Shown piece by piece: positions 23,511-34,639 of a stretch of DNA of 64,000 bases. The number at the start of each line of letters is the position of its first letter. The first letter of the stretch is position 1. Where the stretch lies: contig CM082589.2 of NCBI GenBank assembly GCA_040954595.2, forward strand, positions 10,726,001 to 10,790,000. Direction: 5' to 3'. The position numbers and the translations under genes are program-made. The DNA comes from Balanoglossus misakiensis (lineage: Eukaryota > Hemichordata). The notes under the pieces were generated by a model. It saw only the letters and a list, made by a program, of their open reading frames with translations. It was not told where the DNA came from and ran no database searches.

Positions 23511-24704
23511 CTTACAAAACTATGATAACTCAGATCACCTATGAAGCTTCATACTAAATTTCAAATAAGTCAGCTGATCAATTCCAGAAAAGCAGATTTT
23601 CTACCGATAATGTGGAAAGAGACAAAAAATACATAAAAAATCGAAAATTCACATTAGCTCACGACATATAGAACTGTGTGAGGTTAACATAACTTACAGG
23701 AATACCAATTTTCAATTTTGAAAGCAATTTGCTCAGTAGTTGTCGAGTTCCCGAGTTTGGACGAATTTGACACTTTCCCAGCTAATTTGCATATTTTGGC
23801 AATGACAACTTCATTTTGACAACTCCCACTTAATGCCTTGCCTGCATCTCCACACTAAATATCAAGGTCACATGCCAGTGGTTTCCAAGTGTTTGATATT
23901 GATAGACATACAGACAAACATCCATACAGACATCCATATATACAGGTGCAACTGATCCCATAAGGTCCCATGGTATAAATACATATACCTGCACCAAATG
24001 GGACCTAATAATTCTGATAAAATGCCTACATAGTAAGTTTAAAAACCAATTGTACCTTCAACGTCCTTGGACAACAATGGCTAATATTACTTGCCAAGGG
24101 CGACTAGAATTTTGGGGGCCTGATGCAATTCTGATACATGTACTTCATGATTTAGAGATATTGTGAAAATCCTGTCAACCGAATTACAGGGAAATCAGAT
24201 TTTCCATGTAAAATCATATCACCCAAAAATGTCAAGTGTCGAAAATAATTTTGAAACAAAAGTCTACTCAAAATCATACCAAAATTTAAATTTTAAAGCA
24301 GTACGTTAGGCAAGCAATTTGAGAATGAAGAAACTTACAAAAAAATTATAAATTGAAAATAACTTACAAATGCCGTACACAAACTTACAATCACTACCAT
24401 ATTACTGTACAAGTTAAAAGGACATTGTACCAGCAGAGACATTGCGATCGAGCAATCCCCAAGATATACATGACATGGTCTAATTACAAATATTGAATAT
24501 GTAAAATAGGTACACAACACTTCCATTCTTTCAGTACAGTCAGCTGCTTGTTAACAATAGGCATGTAGCTATTTCATCAAATTTACAGCCCAAGTCATGC
24601 CTATACAATTCTCCCTTAAGCTACCCTAAGTGAGTGATGAAAATCTCATATGGTCGACAATTGATGGCCGATTTTTGCCATGTTAAAGAAATGGGAGTTC
24701 ATAA

Positions 24705-25488
24705 GGCTGCATTCACAAACACCTCTGGAGAGGGGGGGGGGGCAGGAGAATTGAGCGGGGGGGGGGGGATTTGAAAAAATTGAAGGTATGTAAGGGGGGA
24801 TTTGAAATAATTTAGGGACTGAAAGGGGGGACTTGAAAACTTTGACGACTAAATATTTATTTTGAGTCCACAAAAATGCAGTTTCGCGCCCTTTATTTTA
24901 CACCCCCTCCCACACCCACCCCCCTCCATTCATCAACACCTTTCAATCATTAACTGGTTTATCTAGTGTCCCATGTCAGGGGACTTGCCCCCACCCCATG
25001 ATAACTTTGAGCGGCGACGGTTAAATTTATCCTCCCCAACATACTGGTAGTTGAGTTAATTTGCTTTTGCCGGGTTCATAATCTTTGAGCTCTGTATTTT
25101 ATACAATTTTCTTACGTGGGAGGGGGACACCCCTTCCCACACCCACCCCCTTCAATTCCCGGTTTACAATGTCTCCCAACACAGAATACAAATACTTAAA
25201 AAATAAAAACCATGTTCAGTTTTAATACCCACTGATGAGGGGAAACATCAGTTTCAAAGTCTTTTCATGGGAGCGCTGTTTTTCTTTTTTACAAGATAGA
25301 TAAGTGATGTGTTTTGCTCTGTGAAAGAAAATGGGGGGGGGGGATTTTAAAATTTTGGCAGTTCAGAAGGGGGTGGGGGATTTGAAAATATTTCGGGTTG
25401 TGTACAGGGGGGGGGGCATGTGAAAATTAGCAGTAAAAAAATTGAATTCTCCCCCCCCCCCCATCCAGAGGTGTTTGTGAATGGAGCC
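24705..25488. mobile_element. Harbinger-like MITE with G-rich interior
   Basis: A 784-bp element with inverted ends starting GGCTGCATTCACAAACACCT (one mismatch over about 25 bp). The target duplication is TAA (24702-24704 and 25489-25491). Copy B of the segmental duplication keeps the empty site (TTCATAAGCT with TAA at 31,991-31,993), so the insertion postdates the duplication or was lost from B. A TAA duplication and GGC start fit the PIF/Harbinger superfamily. The interior has several runs of 7-13 G or C. It codes for nothing. Confidence 0.88.
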
Positions 25489-25919
25489 TAAGCTAAAGCT
25501 AAAGTGATAATGGGTCATAACAGACAAAATAACAAAATGTGAAAAACATTTAATGAGTTTAATATGCTAACTACGGAGACAGACATGTTTGACCAAAGCA
25601 TGAAATACACAAAATGTATCATTTCTTCCACCTCTTACTACAGTGGGTTGTAGACTTTTCGCCCAGAATGCAATGTGATTTGACCCCCTAGCGCAAAGTG
25701 AAAACCTATTTAAGGCAGCCAGAATTTTCTGCATAGTATGACGGAAACATTTGTAAAGTCATGGCTAGCGTGGGCTGGTAAGTTTATATGGGGCTCTCCA
25801 TGATAACCAGTTGTGGCTTACCACCACCATAATTTTGAAAGGGCGACTTCACTATTTGATGGGAAAAGGTAGCCTTTACAAACAAGCTATGGAGCATGTA
25901 TACAGCAAGTTGTGCTTAC

Positions 25920-25992
25920 CGGAAAGCGGTCTTGGATCAGGCCTAGGTATTCTCTTCCTCCTCCGGCATACGTTGAAATGCTGTGTTTAAGA
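25920..25992 (-). CDS. Candidate internal exon X, copy A
   Basis: A minus-strand segment of 73 nt with acceptor GATTCACAG before 25,992 and donor GTAAGC after 25,920. Read with one leading base it is open: LKHSISTYAGGGREYLGLIQ then DRFP. Exon Y upstream on the same strand (27,170-27,244) leaves two bases, so splicing Y to X makes a TGT codon and keeps the frame. The copy-B equivalent differs by one base, and that change is synonymous (CTA/TTA). Protein family not recognised. Flanking exons were not identified, so this could also be a non-coding RNA exon. Confidence 0.4.
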
Positions 25993-27169
25993 CTGTGAAT
26001 CAAATATATGCTTATCAATTAGTAACCAATCAACCTTGCTTTAGAATTATTTGGGCCATACTAATTAGTGAAAATATGCAAAACATGGTATAATATAGGG
26101 TCAGACTGTGCTGCGATAATGTACGTGGAATACGAATCAGAGAAATCTGTAACAGCGATCTTGAAACTCCATTTACATCAGTACTGCAGTAAAGTGGTCC
26201 ACATGGGTATACCACAAACATGGCAGTTAGGTGACAAGTGAAACTGACATCATATCTGTAAACGACAGGTGTACACACACTTTGACATCTACGTAACACT
26301 GTACAATGATTTCTTAATGTTTGTTGTGAAAATGAAACTTACATTTGATCCACCTCACTTTTCATACAACTGATTAGCGCAAGAATGTAAATTGTTGGCA
26401 ATTATAAAACATTTATTTTACTATAGAAAAGTAAGCCTTTACATTTAAACTTTGAATATCAGTATACTAAAATGTTTCAAACGTGGCTGTCAGTATATCT
26501 CATGGCATGGTGGCAGAAGTACATGTTGTTACCAGGGAAGACACATTGAACATAGACAAGCGCACTAGTCGCTTGGTGATTTTTCATCTAGATTCTCAAA
26601 ACTTTCTGTGCATTTGGTAGCTTTGAGCAAGTTTCTGGTACTGAGCTGAGTTTCGAATTTGGAACTGGGCTGCTTTGGCTTTGATTACCATGGGCCAATA
26701 TGATCTTATGCACACATTTTTGAAAAAAACTCCAGCCTGTTTGTGTCGTGATCTATATTTTTCTTTGTGGCCTAAGGTATTGTTTTATTTCACTATAAAC
26801 AACATTACTTTCCTTCATGTGTCTATATATAATAATAGATCTCTTAGCCAGTTTGATGAAGCATAGTGTTGGACTAGCACACTTTCAGCCAAAATTACGG
26901 TATCTCCCCGTGTATTGGTATGGGAGTAATTTCTAGCTATATGGTTAAGGAAATGCATCCAAATTTAATTTATGCTTCACATGAAGATTTGAACTTGACC
27001 ATTTAATTCATGTCATCACGATCATATCACAGGCAATCGAGGCTAGAATTCGAAGGAAAAAAGTATTGATAACTGGAAGGTGTAAATTAGTTCGTAGACA
27101 TACATTGTTTCCTATTGTTTCGGTTGTGCCACGCCCGATAAAAGCAAATATACAGCAAGTCATGCTTAC

Positions 27170-27244
27170 CATTGAGCGGTCTTAAACTCGCCCCAGACGA
27201 GGAAGAGAATCCCGAGTTGAAATGCAGACAATTTCAGGCAGCAT
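27170..27244 (-). CDS. Candidate internal exon Y, copy A
   Basis: A minus-strand segment of 75 nt between acceptor GATTCACAG and donor GTAAGC. The open frame begins after one base: CCLKLSAFQLGILFLV, then WGEFKTAQ. The hydrophobic core followed by TAQ-C (with exon X) resembles a signal peptide and cleavage site. Copy B differs at four positions, three synonymous and one W to R. Its donor side (AGCAAGTCATGCTTACC and GAGCGGTCTT on the plus strand) resembles that of exon X, so X and Y may be old paralogues. An initiator exon was not found, and reading from the first ATG hits a stop. Confidence 0.4.
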
Positions 27245-27292
27245 CTGTGAATCAAATAGATATAGAAGTTAGTAACCAGTCATAGTAGCTCT

Positions 27293-29679
27293 AAGTTGGG
27301 TGTAAAAGTCTAAGTTGGGTGTACTAACTCTCCTTGTTAACAGTAACTTTCAAAGAAACTGAGCAATTGGTTAAAAAGATTTGCTATCCAAAAACAAAGA
27401 AATTTACAACAAACTACCTAAATATTGACAACCAGAATTTAATCAAAGTTGCACATACATGTACATGTGTTATGAAATTGTTAACTAACTTCCAAAGCAA
27501 TCAGGAACCAGATATTAACTGAATATGCTCACGTGCAGTACTGTGATTGGTTGACAGAATAACAAGATTAGAAAAACCAGTTTTAAACCATTTTGGTTTA
27601 TAGTGTATATGGTGTAAGGGTTGTGTGTTGCACCATTGTGAAATGTAAACATGTTTGTGGAATTGTTGCCTTGTCAATTTTTGTAAGGGGTTATGAGTCA
27701 TGTACCCCATCCTGAACTGCATAAAAATAATAAGTCTATGGAATTCTAAAACTCTTTGATCAAAAATGGCAAGAAATATACCAAAAAGTATGAATATTTC
27801 ACCAGATTTCAACAAATCTGATTTCTGTTCATGCCTAAGAACCTCTTTAACAAGTTTCAATAAGGAAGACATTTTGGCAAACAACAGGAAATTCAGACAA
27901 ATCTGACTGATATCACATATATGAATTCCCATTCAAAGTTTCCAACCAATTGGACTTGTGGTATTACCGAAGACTATTTGGCCAAACCCTGCAGAAATTC
28001 CCAAAAAATGCAAATTTCATTACAATTTGATCATATCTGACTGAGATCACCCCTAGAAACCCAAATACAAAGTATCAAAACAATTGCACCTACATTTCAC
28101 AGGATTGGATTTTTTGGCAAAAACAGGAAATATTGCCCAAAAATGCATTTTTGCAAATTTCACCACCGTTTGCACAAATGTGATTCAGGTAAGCCCTATG
28201 AACCTCCATACCAAGTTTCCAATCAATTGGACATGTAATTTCAGAGAAAATTTTTTTTAACAAAACTGCAGAAAATTCCCCCAAAAATTCATAAAAAATA
28301 GGAAACGCCAGATACTGACTCCACCTGAACAAAATCATACTAGGTCTTCCCAAAGTACTTGCACACCAATGCACGCCAATTTTTAACTTAATCTGATCCG
28401 CTGTTATTAAGTTTTTCAATTTTGACTATTTGAACATTTTTCCAGTTAATACCAGTATGCATTTTTTCGCAATAACAATTTCTATGTACACACTAAATAT
28501 CAGTAGTTTCAAGTTTTTGATGTTGATGGACATACACATACATACATCAATACATTAAGACGAAACTAATCCATTCACAAAATACATAATTCTGTATGAG
28601 GCACACATACAGACATACATAGCCGACGGACACCAACTTATGCTATAAGCTGACATTTATATACATGTTAGCCAAAAACCAAAATCAACCTCAAAATAGA
28701 CATTAAAATATATTGCACCACCATGAGAAGACAAATTCATTTTTTGACAAATTTTCTGGGGCGTCATTGATATAGCATGGCATATTGTCAAAGTACGTAG
28801 GCTCTGTGATAAGATTCCATACACACAAAATGGTAACCTTGGAAGTCCAGCTGACGTAGTTATGCAATGGCGTCTCGTGTATTCCGTCGCCAAAAAATCA
28901 TCGTAAACTAATTGATAGTCGGGGTCACAATTCAAGACGACTTTCTCTAAATTCTTTATGAATGGATTAAATCGAAATCGAAATGTTGACGTATGACATA
29001 CGGAATGAGATCTGAACAGACATTCAATGTTATCATTCTCGCTCGATCACATATTGGGTAGGCCATCTAGCAATCGCTATATAGTATTGGCGATAACAGA
29101 CTGTCTATAAACACACAAAACGGATTTTACTGTTGAGTGTGATCAACCGCCATGTTATTTTTCTCTGAACAATAGACAAATAGAAAGCCTGGTGACATTT
29201 TGAGATTGACTGCGTGAGGACCACAATATGCGTGAATCATTTACGGTTTGTCTTGATGAATGGGTCACGTCATAGTCATAACGCGGATTCGGCTGCACGC
29301 CAACTATCCGCCATATTGTCTCCACTAACTTACTCGTAAGTAGTTTCAAACTTCATTTGAAAAGAGTATTCGTCTGACGGTCCTGTAGATTAACAATTTA
29401 CGCTCTATGAAGCAACTAAACAACGTTAGCTTCCTTGTGGATTCACGTAGGGAAGTTATTCGTAACGACGGGTACAGCGTCTGAGCATGGACAGAACCAC
29501 GGCAATATCGCCAGGAATGTCTCATTTCACAGCGCCCTCAAACAGTCGATCTCCTCAAATTATCGTTTCCACTGGTCATATATGCAGCATTAACGAAAGC
29601 TCTCATAGACAACCATGTAATAGAAAAATTAAAACTTTAATAACTTCATTAATATCAAAGCCACACCCACCAAAACCTT
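27293..29679. other. Region without recognised genes; diverged repeat monomers
   Basis: About 27,700-28,640 holds degenerate monomers of the dispersed family (TTTCCAATCAATTGGACATG, ACCCCTAGAAACC) ending in ATACACATACATACATC. The stretch 28,640-29,680 contains short frames on both strands without domains or convincing splice pairs. Confidence 0.6.
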
Positions 29680-29830
29680 TTCAGTTCTTGCCATATGATA
29701 TCTGAACCTGTGTACTAAATTTGGTTGAAATCGGTTCAGCGGTTCTTGAGATACCGGGTATACAGACAGACACACACATACACAGACATCGCTAAACTAT
29801 AAGCTCACGTGATTTTCAGGTGAGCTAAAA
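29680..29830 (+). repeat. Dispersed-repeat 3' end with hairpin and CTAA
   Basis: Reads GTTGAAATCGGTTCAGCGGT, then a CAGACAGACACACACATAC run, then a hairpin AGCTCAC (29802-29808) with GTGAGCT (29820-29826), then AAA. The order matches the ends of the other dispersed families here, although the upstream sequence is different. Confidence 0.65.
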
Positions 29831-32646
29831 ATTGGGTTACCCCTAGGAATATTCCTACCATATTTCAAAGCCATCAAAAAAGCAGTTTCAAAGAAAAACA
29901 CATTTGTTCAAAAGTGGCAAAAACACAAATATGCAAACATCTCTATAATTGTACACCATCTTACTTCAATCACTACAAGGAACATTCCTGCCAAAATTCA
30001 AAGCAATCTGACAAGGGTTTGAACGGTTTAACAGAAAACAGTTTTTGACAAAGATTGCAAAAAATATCCCCAATAACACAAGCACGCAGTTTTAACCATT
30101 TTTATGACATCTTCCTTGGGTTACCCCTGGGAATCTGCCTACCAAATTGCAAAGCATTCTGACCATAATTGGCAAAATTGCTCAAAATTATAAATATGCC
30201 TATTTTACAACAATCTGAACAAAAAATATGGTAACTCGGACCACCCATAGGAAGCTTCATACTAAATTTCGAAGGAGTCGGACTATCGCTTTCAGAAGTG
30301 AAGATTTTTTTTTACCAATAATGTGGAAAAAGACAAAAAAAATTAATAAACATTAGAAAATTCATAATATTAGCTCACAACATACAGGACTGTATGGGGT
30401 TCATTGACATACCAATCTGACCAGTGGTTGTCAAGTTTCTGACTTTTGACCAATTTCACATTTACACAGGTAATATTTTGGCAATGACAATTTCATTTGA
30501 ACAAAATCCCATCTACAGCCCCGCCTGCATCTACACACTAAATATGGAAGTGATATGCCCAGCGGTTTTCATCCATTCACTCATACATACAAATGCAACT
30601 GATTCCATAAGGTCCCAATCGTATATATGTACATAAACCAAATGGGACCTAAAAATTGCTCCAAAATTATAAATACGCAATTTTTGGCAACAATTTAAAC
30701 AAAACTATGGTTGGTAACTCAGATCACCTATGAAGCTTCATAATAAATTTCAAACAAGTCAGCTGATCAATTCCAGAAAAGTAGGTTTTTACCGACAATG
30801 TGGAAAGAGAAAAAAAAAATGCTTAAAAATAGAAAATTCACATTATTAGCTCACAACATGTAGAATTGTGAGAGGATACCATAAGGTACATGCATACCAA
30901 TTATCAATTTTGAAAGCAATTTGCCCAGTAGTTGTTGAGTTCCCAAGTTTTGACGAATTTGACACTTTCCCAGCTAATTTGCATATTTTGGCAATGACAA
31001 CTTCACTGAGACAAACTCCCATCTACTGCCCTGTCTGCACATTAAATATCAAGGTGAAATGCCAGTAGTTTCCAAATGTTTGATGTTGATGGACATACAA
31101 ACATCCATACATACAGGTGCAACTGATCCCGTAAGGTACCATGGTATAAATACATATACCAAATGGGACCTAATAATTCTGATAAAATGCGTACATACGT
31201 ACATACATACAAGTCAGCAATAAGGAGACGGGATAGTGGGCTGGCACTGAGTGTCTATTTCTATTGCAAATTATAAACATGCAGCAAGTGTAAAAACCAC
31301 ATGTACCTTCAACGTCCTTGGACAACACATTTTTGTAACTTTCCCAGATCAATGGCTAATATTACTTGCCAAAGGCGACTAGAATTTTGAGGGCCTGATG
31401 CAAGTCTGATACATGTACTTCATGATTTAGAGATATGATGAAAATCCTGTCAACCGAATTACAGGGAAATCAGATTTTCCATGTAAAATCATATCACCCA
31501 AAAGTGTCAAAAATAATTTTGAAACAAAAAGTCTACTCAAAATCATACCAAAATTTAAATGTTAATGCAGTACGTTAGGCAAGCAATTTGAGAATGAAGA
31601 AACTTACAAAATAATTTATAAATTGTAAATAATTTACAAATGCCGCACACAAACTTACAATTACTACCATATTACTGAACATGTTAAAAGGACATTGTAC
31701 CAGCAGAGACATTGTGATCGAGCAATCCCCAAGATATACATGACATGGTCTAATTACAAATATTGAATATGTAAAATATGTACACAACACTTCCAGTCTT
31801 ACAGTACAGTCAGCTGCTTGTGAACAATAGTCATGTAGCTATTTCATCAAATTTACAGCCCAAGTCTTGCCTATACAATTCTCCCTACTTTAAACACGTT
31901 TTAAGCTACCCTAAATGAGTGATGAAAATCTCATACGGTCGATAATTTCAAGATGGCCGATTTTTGCCATGTTAAAGAAATGGGAGTTCATAAGCTAAAA
32001 TGATGATGGGTCATTCTTGAACTTTTTAACAGAAAAAATAGCAAAAGTGAAAAAAAGTTTAATATGCTAACTACCGAGACAGAAATGTTTGACCGAAGGA
32101 AGTCATGAAATACAGTAAACATATCATTTCTTCTATCTCTTACTACAGTTGGTTATGGACTTTCCGCCCAGAATGCAATGAGATTTGACACCTAGCGCAA
32201 AGTGAAAAACCTATTTAAGGCAGCCAGAATTTTCTGCATAGTATGACGGAAACATTTGTAAAGTCATGGCTAGCATGGGTTGGCAGGTTTATGGGACCCG
32301 CTCAGGTTCCCTCGAATAACACATAATGCATGATTGGTGACTGATTATTGTTTATTTGTTGATTTTGTCACATTTTCAGAAAAATCCCTATCAATCAGTC
32401 ATATTTGTTTGGCCTTGCTATACAGCGCAATATGAATCTTGTTGACTGAAATTGTTGAGGATAGTGGTACATAAAGGTTACCAATTGGAAAATATTAAAA
32501 TGATTATTAGTGGTGTCCAACTCTTCATGATAACCAGTTGTGGCTTGCCACCACCATAATTTTAAAAGGGTGACTTCACTATTTGATGGGAAAAGGTAGC
32601 ATTTACAAACAAGCTATGGAGCATGTATACAGCAAGGTGTGCTTAC

Positions 32647-32719
32647 CGGAAAGCGGTCTTGGATCAGGCCTAAGTATTCTCTTCCTCCTCCGGCATACGT
32701 TGAAATGCTGTGTTTAAGA
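32647..32719 (-). CDS. Candidate internal exon X', copy B
   Basis: Duplicate of the 73-nt segment at 25,920-25,992, with the same acceptor and donor. One difference from copy A in 73 bases, and it is synonymous in the proposed frame. Nearby intron sequence differs by substitutions and indels. The adjoining upstream exon candidate is Y' at 33,647-33,721. Function unknown. Confidence 0.4.
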
Positions 32720-33057
32720 CTGTGAATCAAATATATGCAAATATTAATTAGTAACCAATCAACCTTGCTTTAGAATTATGTGGGCCATACAAATTAGTGA
32801 AAATATGCAAAACATGGTATAATATAGGGTCAGAAAAAATTTCCAGCCTGTTTGTGTCATGATTTACATTTTTCTTTCTGGCCTAAAGTATTGTTTTATT
32901 TCACTCTAAACAACATTACTTTCCTTCATGCGTCTAATATAATAACAGATCTCTTAGCCAGTTTGATTAAGCATAGTTTTGGACTAGCACACGTTCAGCC
33001 AAAGTTAAAGTATCTCCCTGTGTATTGATATGGGAGTAATTTTAGCTATATGGTTAA

Positions 33058-33404
33058 AGGGACAAAGTCTCTCTGTCGCTGTCCTTTTTCCATTAATTAT
33101 GTTTGATACAAGACACTGTTTATGTCAATGTACATTTGGATATATAGTGAATAAATGATCAACCACACAAAACTTCCATCCCGCTTGTATGATATGAGAG
33201 TAAAAACTCGCCCAAAATGAATAAATGGTAAAGAACGATTATTCATTTTGGCGAGTATTTTTACTATCGTGTCTACAAGTGGGACGGAAGTTGTGTGTGG
33301 CTGAACGTTCATTCACTATATATCTACATGTAGAATAACAAACGGTGTCTTGTATCAAATATAATTAATGGAAAAAAGGGCAGCGAGAGAGAGACTTTGT
33401 CCCT
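33058..33404. mobile_element. Palindromic TTAA MITE, copy 1
   Basis: 347 bp with ends AGGGACAAAGTCTCTCT and its near-complement, and TTAA on both sides (33054-33057 and 33405-33408). Copy A of the duplication has the empty site TATGGTTAAGGAAATGC. The element is close to a full-length palindrome: GTGAATAAATGATCAACCAC on the left mirrors the GAACGTTCATTCAC side on the right. It is non-coding. It is a piggyBac/Kolobok-type MITE by target site. Confidence 0.88.
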
Positions 33405-33646
33405 TTAAGGAAATGCATCCACATTTATTTTATGCTCCACGTGAAGATTTGAACTTGTGAGTTGTCCATCTAATTCATGACATCACGATCATATCACAAG
33501 CAATCGAGGCCAGAATTCGAAGGGGAAAAAACAGGTACATTGTATTGAAAGCTGGAATATGTAAATTAGTTCGTAGACATACATTTCTTCCTATTGTTTC
33601 GGTTGCAACACCCGATAAAAGCAAATATAAAGCAAGTCATGCTTAC

Positions 33647-33721
33647 CATTGAGCGGTCTTAAACTCGCCCCGGACAAGGAAGAGAATCCCGAGTTGAAAC
33701 GCAGACAGTTTCAGGCAGCAT
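33647..33721 (-). CDS. Candidate internal exon Y', copy B
   Basis: Duplicate of the 75-nt segment at 27,170-27,244, with conserved GATTCACAG acceptor and GTAAGC donor. Three of four differences from copy A are synonymous in the proposed frame; the fourth turns W into R. Ends with two bases that combine with the first base of X' to give Cys. Function unknown. Confidence 0.4.
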
Positions 33722-33917
33722 CTGTGAATCAAATAGACATAGAAGTTAGTAACCAGTCATAGAAGCTCTGCGTGGCAGGGCTGCGTGTTAACGGCTATAC
33801 CATAGCTCCCACTGGTAGCTTATAACAGTCTCAATGGTGCCAAAAATCTCCCCAACAACAAAACCAACCCTGGTCAGTTTATTCGCTATCGCTTTGCCTT
33901 AAAAGTTATACTGTAGT

Positions 33918-34345
33918 GTGTTACCACAGGGGGCTCCTCCCTCCGCGATTTTATTGTTTGTTTGTTGTTGTTGATTGGCATAATAAACAAATACATATTT
34001 CATTATTAATAAATATGGTTTGTTGACATGTAAGTGTTAGGGTATATTCAACAGTTAGGGTTACTGTTGGCATTTTTTTCGATCCACGGCCCCGGGCATC
34101 ACTAAGCCACAGGGGGTGGGGGGGGGGGGTTTGGGGGGGTGATGCCGGCCATGGATCGAAAAAATGCCAACACTAATTCTAACCGTTGAATATACCATAA
34201 CCTGTCAAATATACCCTAATAACCTAACCCTTACATGTCAACAAACCATATTTATTAATAAAGAAATATGTATTTGTTTATTATGCCAATCAACAACAAC
34301 AAACAAACAATAAAATCGCCTAGGGAGAGCCCCCTGTGGTGTTAC
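33918..34345. mobile_element. Foldback element with G-rich loop
   Basis: Long inverted repeat. The left arm runs from CACAGGGGGCTC (about 33,926) to GGCATTTTTTTCGATCCA. The right arm runs from the complement GGATCGAAAAAATGCC to GAGCCCCCTGTGG. Arms are about 160-190 bp with small indels. The unpaired centre contains two G-runs (a 13-base run near 34,117). No TSD could be fixed with confidence. No coding potential. Confidence 0.78.
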
Positions 34346-34596
34346 GGTACCACCTGCTCCACAATAACAAAGCTGACTCGAGCCAACGAACGACGTACAA
34401 TTTACTCGCACGGTGTAATATAACGCACAAATTCCATGCGACTGTGAGTTTACTGTTTGGTGCTGTAACGCTTCCCAAAGTCAGAATTTCGATGTTGGGG
34501 GACCCTCTCGCCCTACCACGACCAGTTTTTGCTAGAAGGAGTGTACATGTACTTGTAAAATAACATTAAATGCCATGCTTACCAGAGAAACGACAT

Positions 34597-34635
34597 CATC
34601 AAGCATGGAGGCGACCGGGACCTCCATGCTTGATG
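34597..34635. other. Perfect 15-bp hairpin
   Basis: CATCAAGCATGGAGG (34597-34611) pairs exactly with CCTCCATGCTTGATG (34621-34635) across a 9-base loop. It lies alone in otherwise unannotated sequence. No role can be assigned. Confidence 0.75.
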
Positions 34636-34639
34636 AACG

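Larger units (their letters stand above)
21715..27292. repeat. Segmental duplication, copy A
   Basis: Direct duplicate of about 29,893-33,771. Matching landmarks include TTTGTTCAAAAGTGGCAAAA (21,730/29,907), the GCAGTACGTTAGGCAAGC block (24,297/31,566), GGCAGCCAGAATTTTCTGCA (25,714/32,218) and GAAGTTAGTAACCAGTCATA (27,264/33,744). Copy A has an extra MITE (24,705-25,488), an extra dispersed-repeat unit (about 22.1-22.9 kb) and about 600 bp at 26,108-26,715 absent from copy B. The block 21.7-24.0 kb consists mostly of dispersed-repeat monomers. Confidence 0.85.
29893..33771. repeat. Segmental duplication, copy B
   Basis: Direct duplicate of 21,715-27,292, about 8.2 kb away at the left edge and 6.5 kb at the right. 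Specific to B are about 105 bp near 31,190-31,295, about 225 bp near 32,295-32,520, and a TTAA-flanked MITE at 33,058-33,404. B lacks the Harbinger-like MITE of copy A. Its first part (to about 31,170) is dispersed-repeat monomers. The rest is low-copy sequence carrying exon candidates X' and Y'. Confidence 0.85.

Noticed and set aside
34060-34205. TTAGGG telomere-like sequence
   Set aside because: Single copies only, within a foldback arm; no tandem telomeric repeat.
34570-34600. Minus-strand donor GTAAGCATGG near 34,574 as the upstream exon of Y'
   Set aside because: Joining it to Y' in the proposed frame would create a TGA stop, so phase does not support the link.
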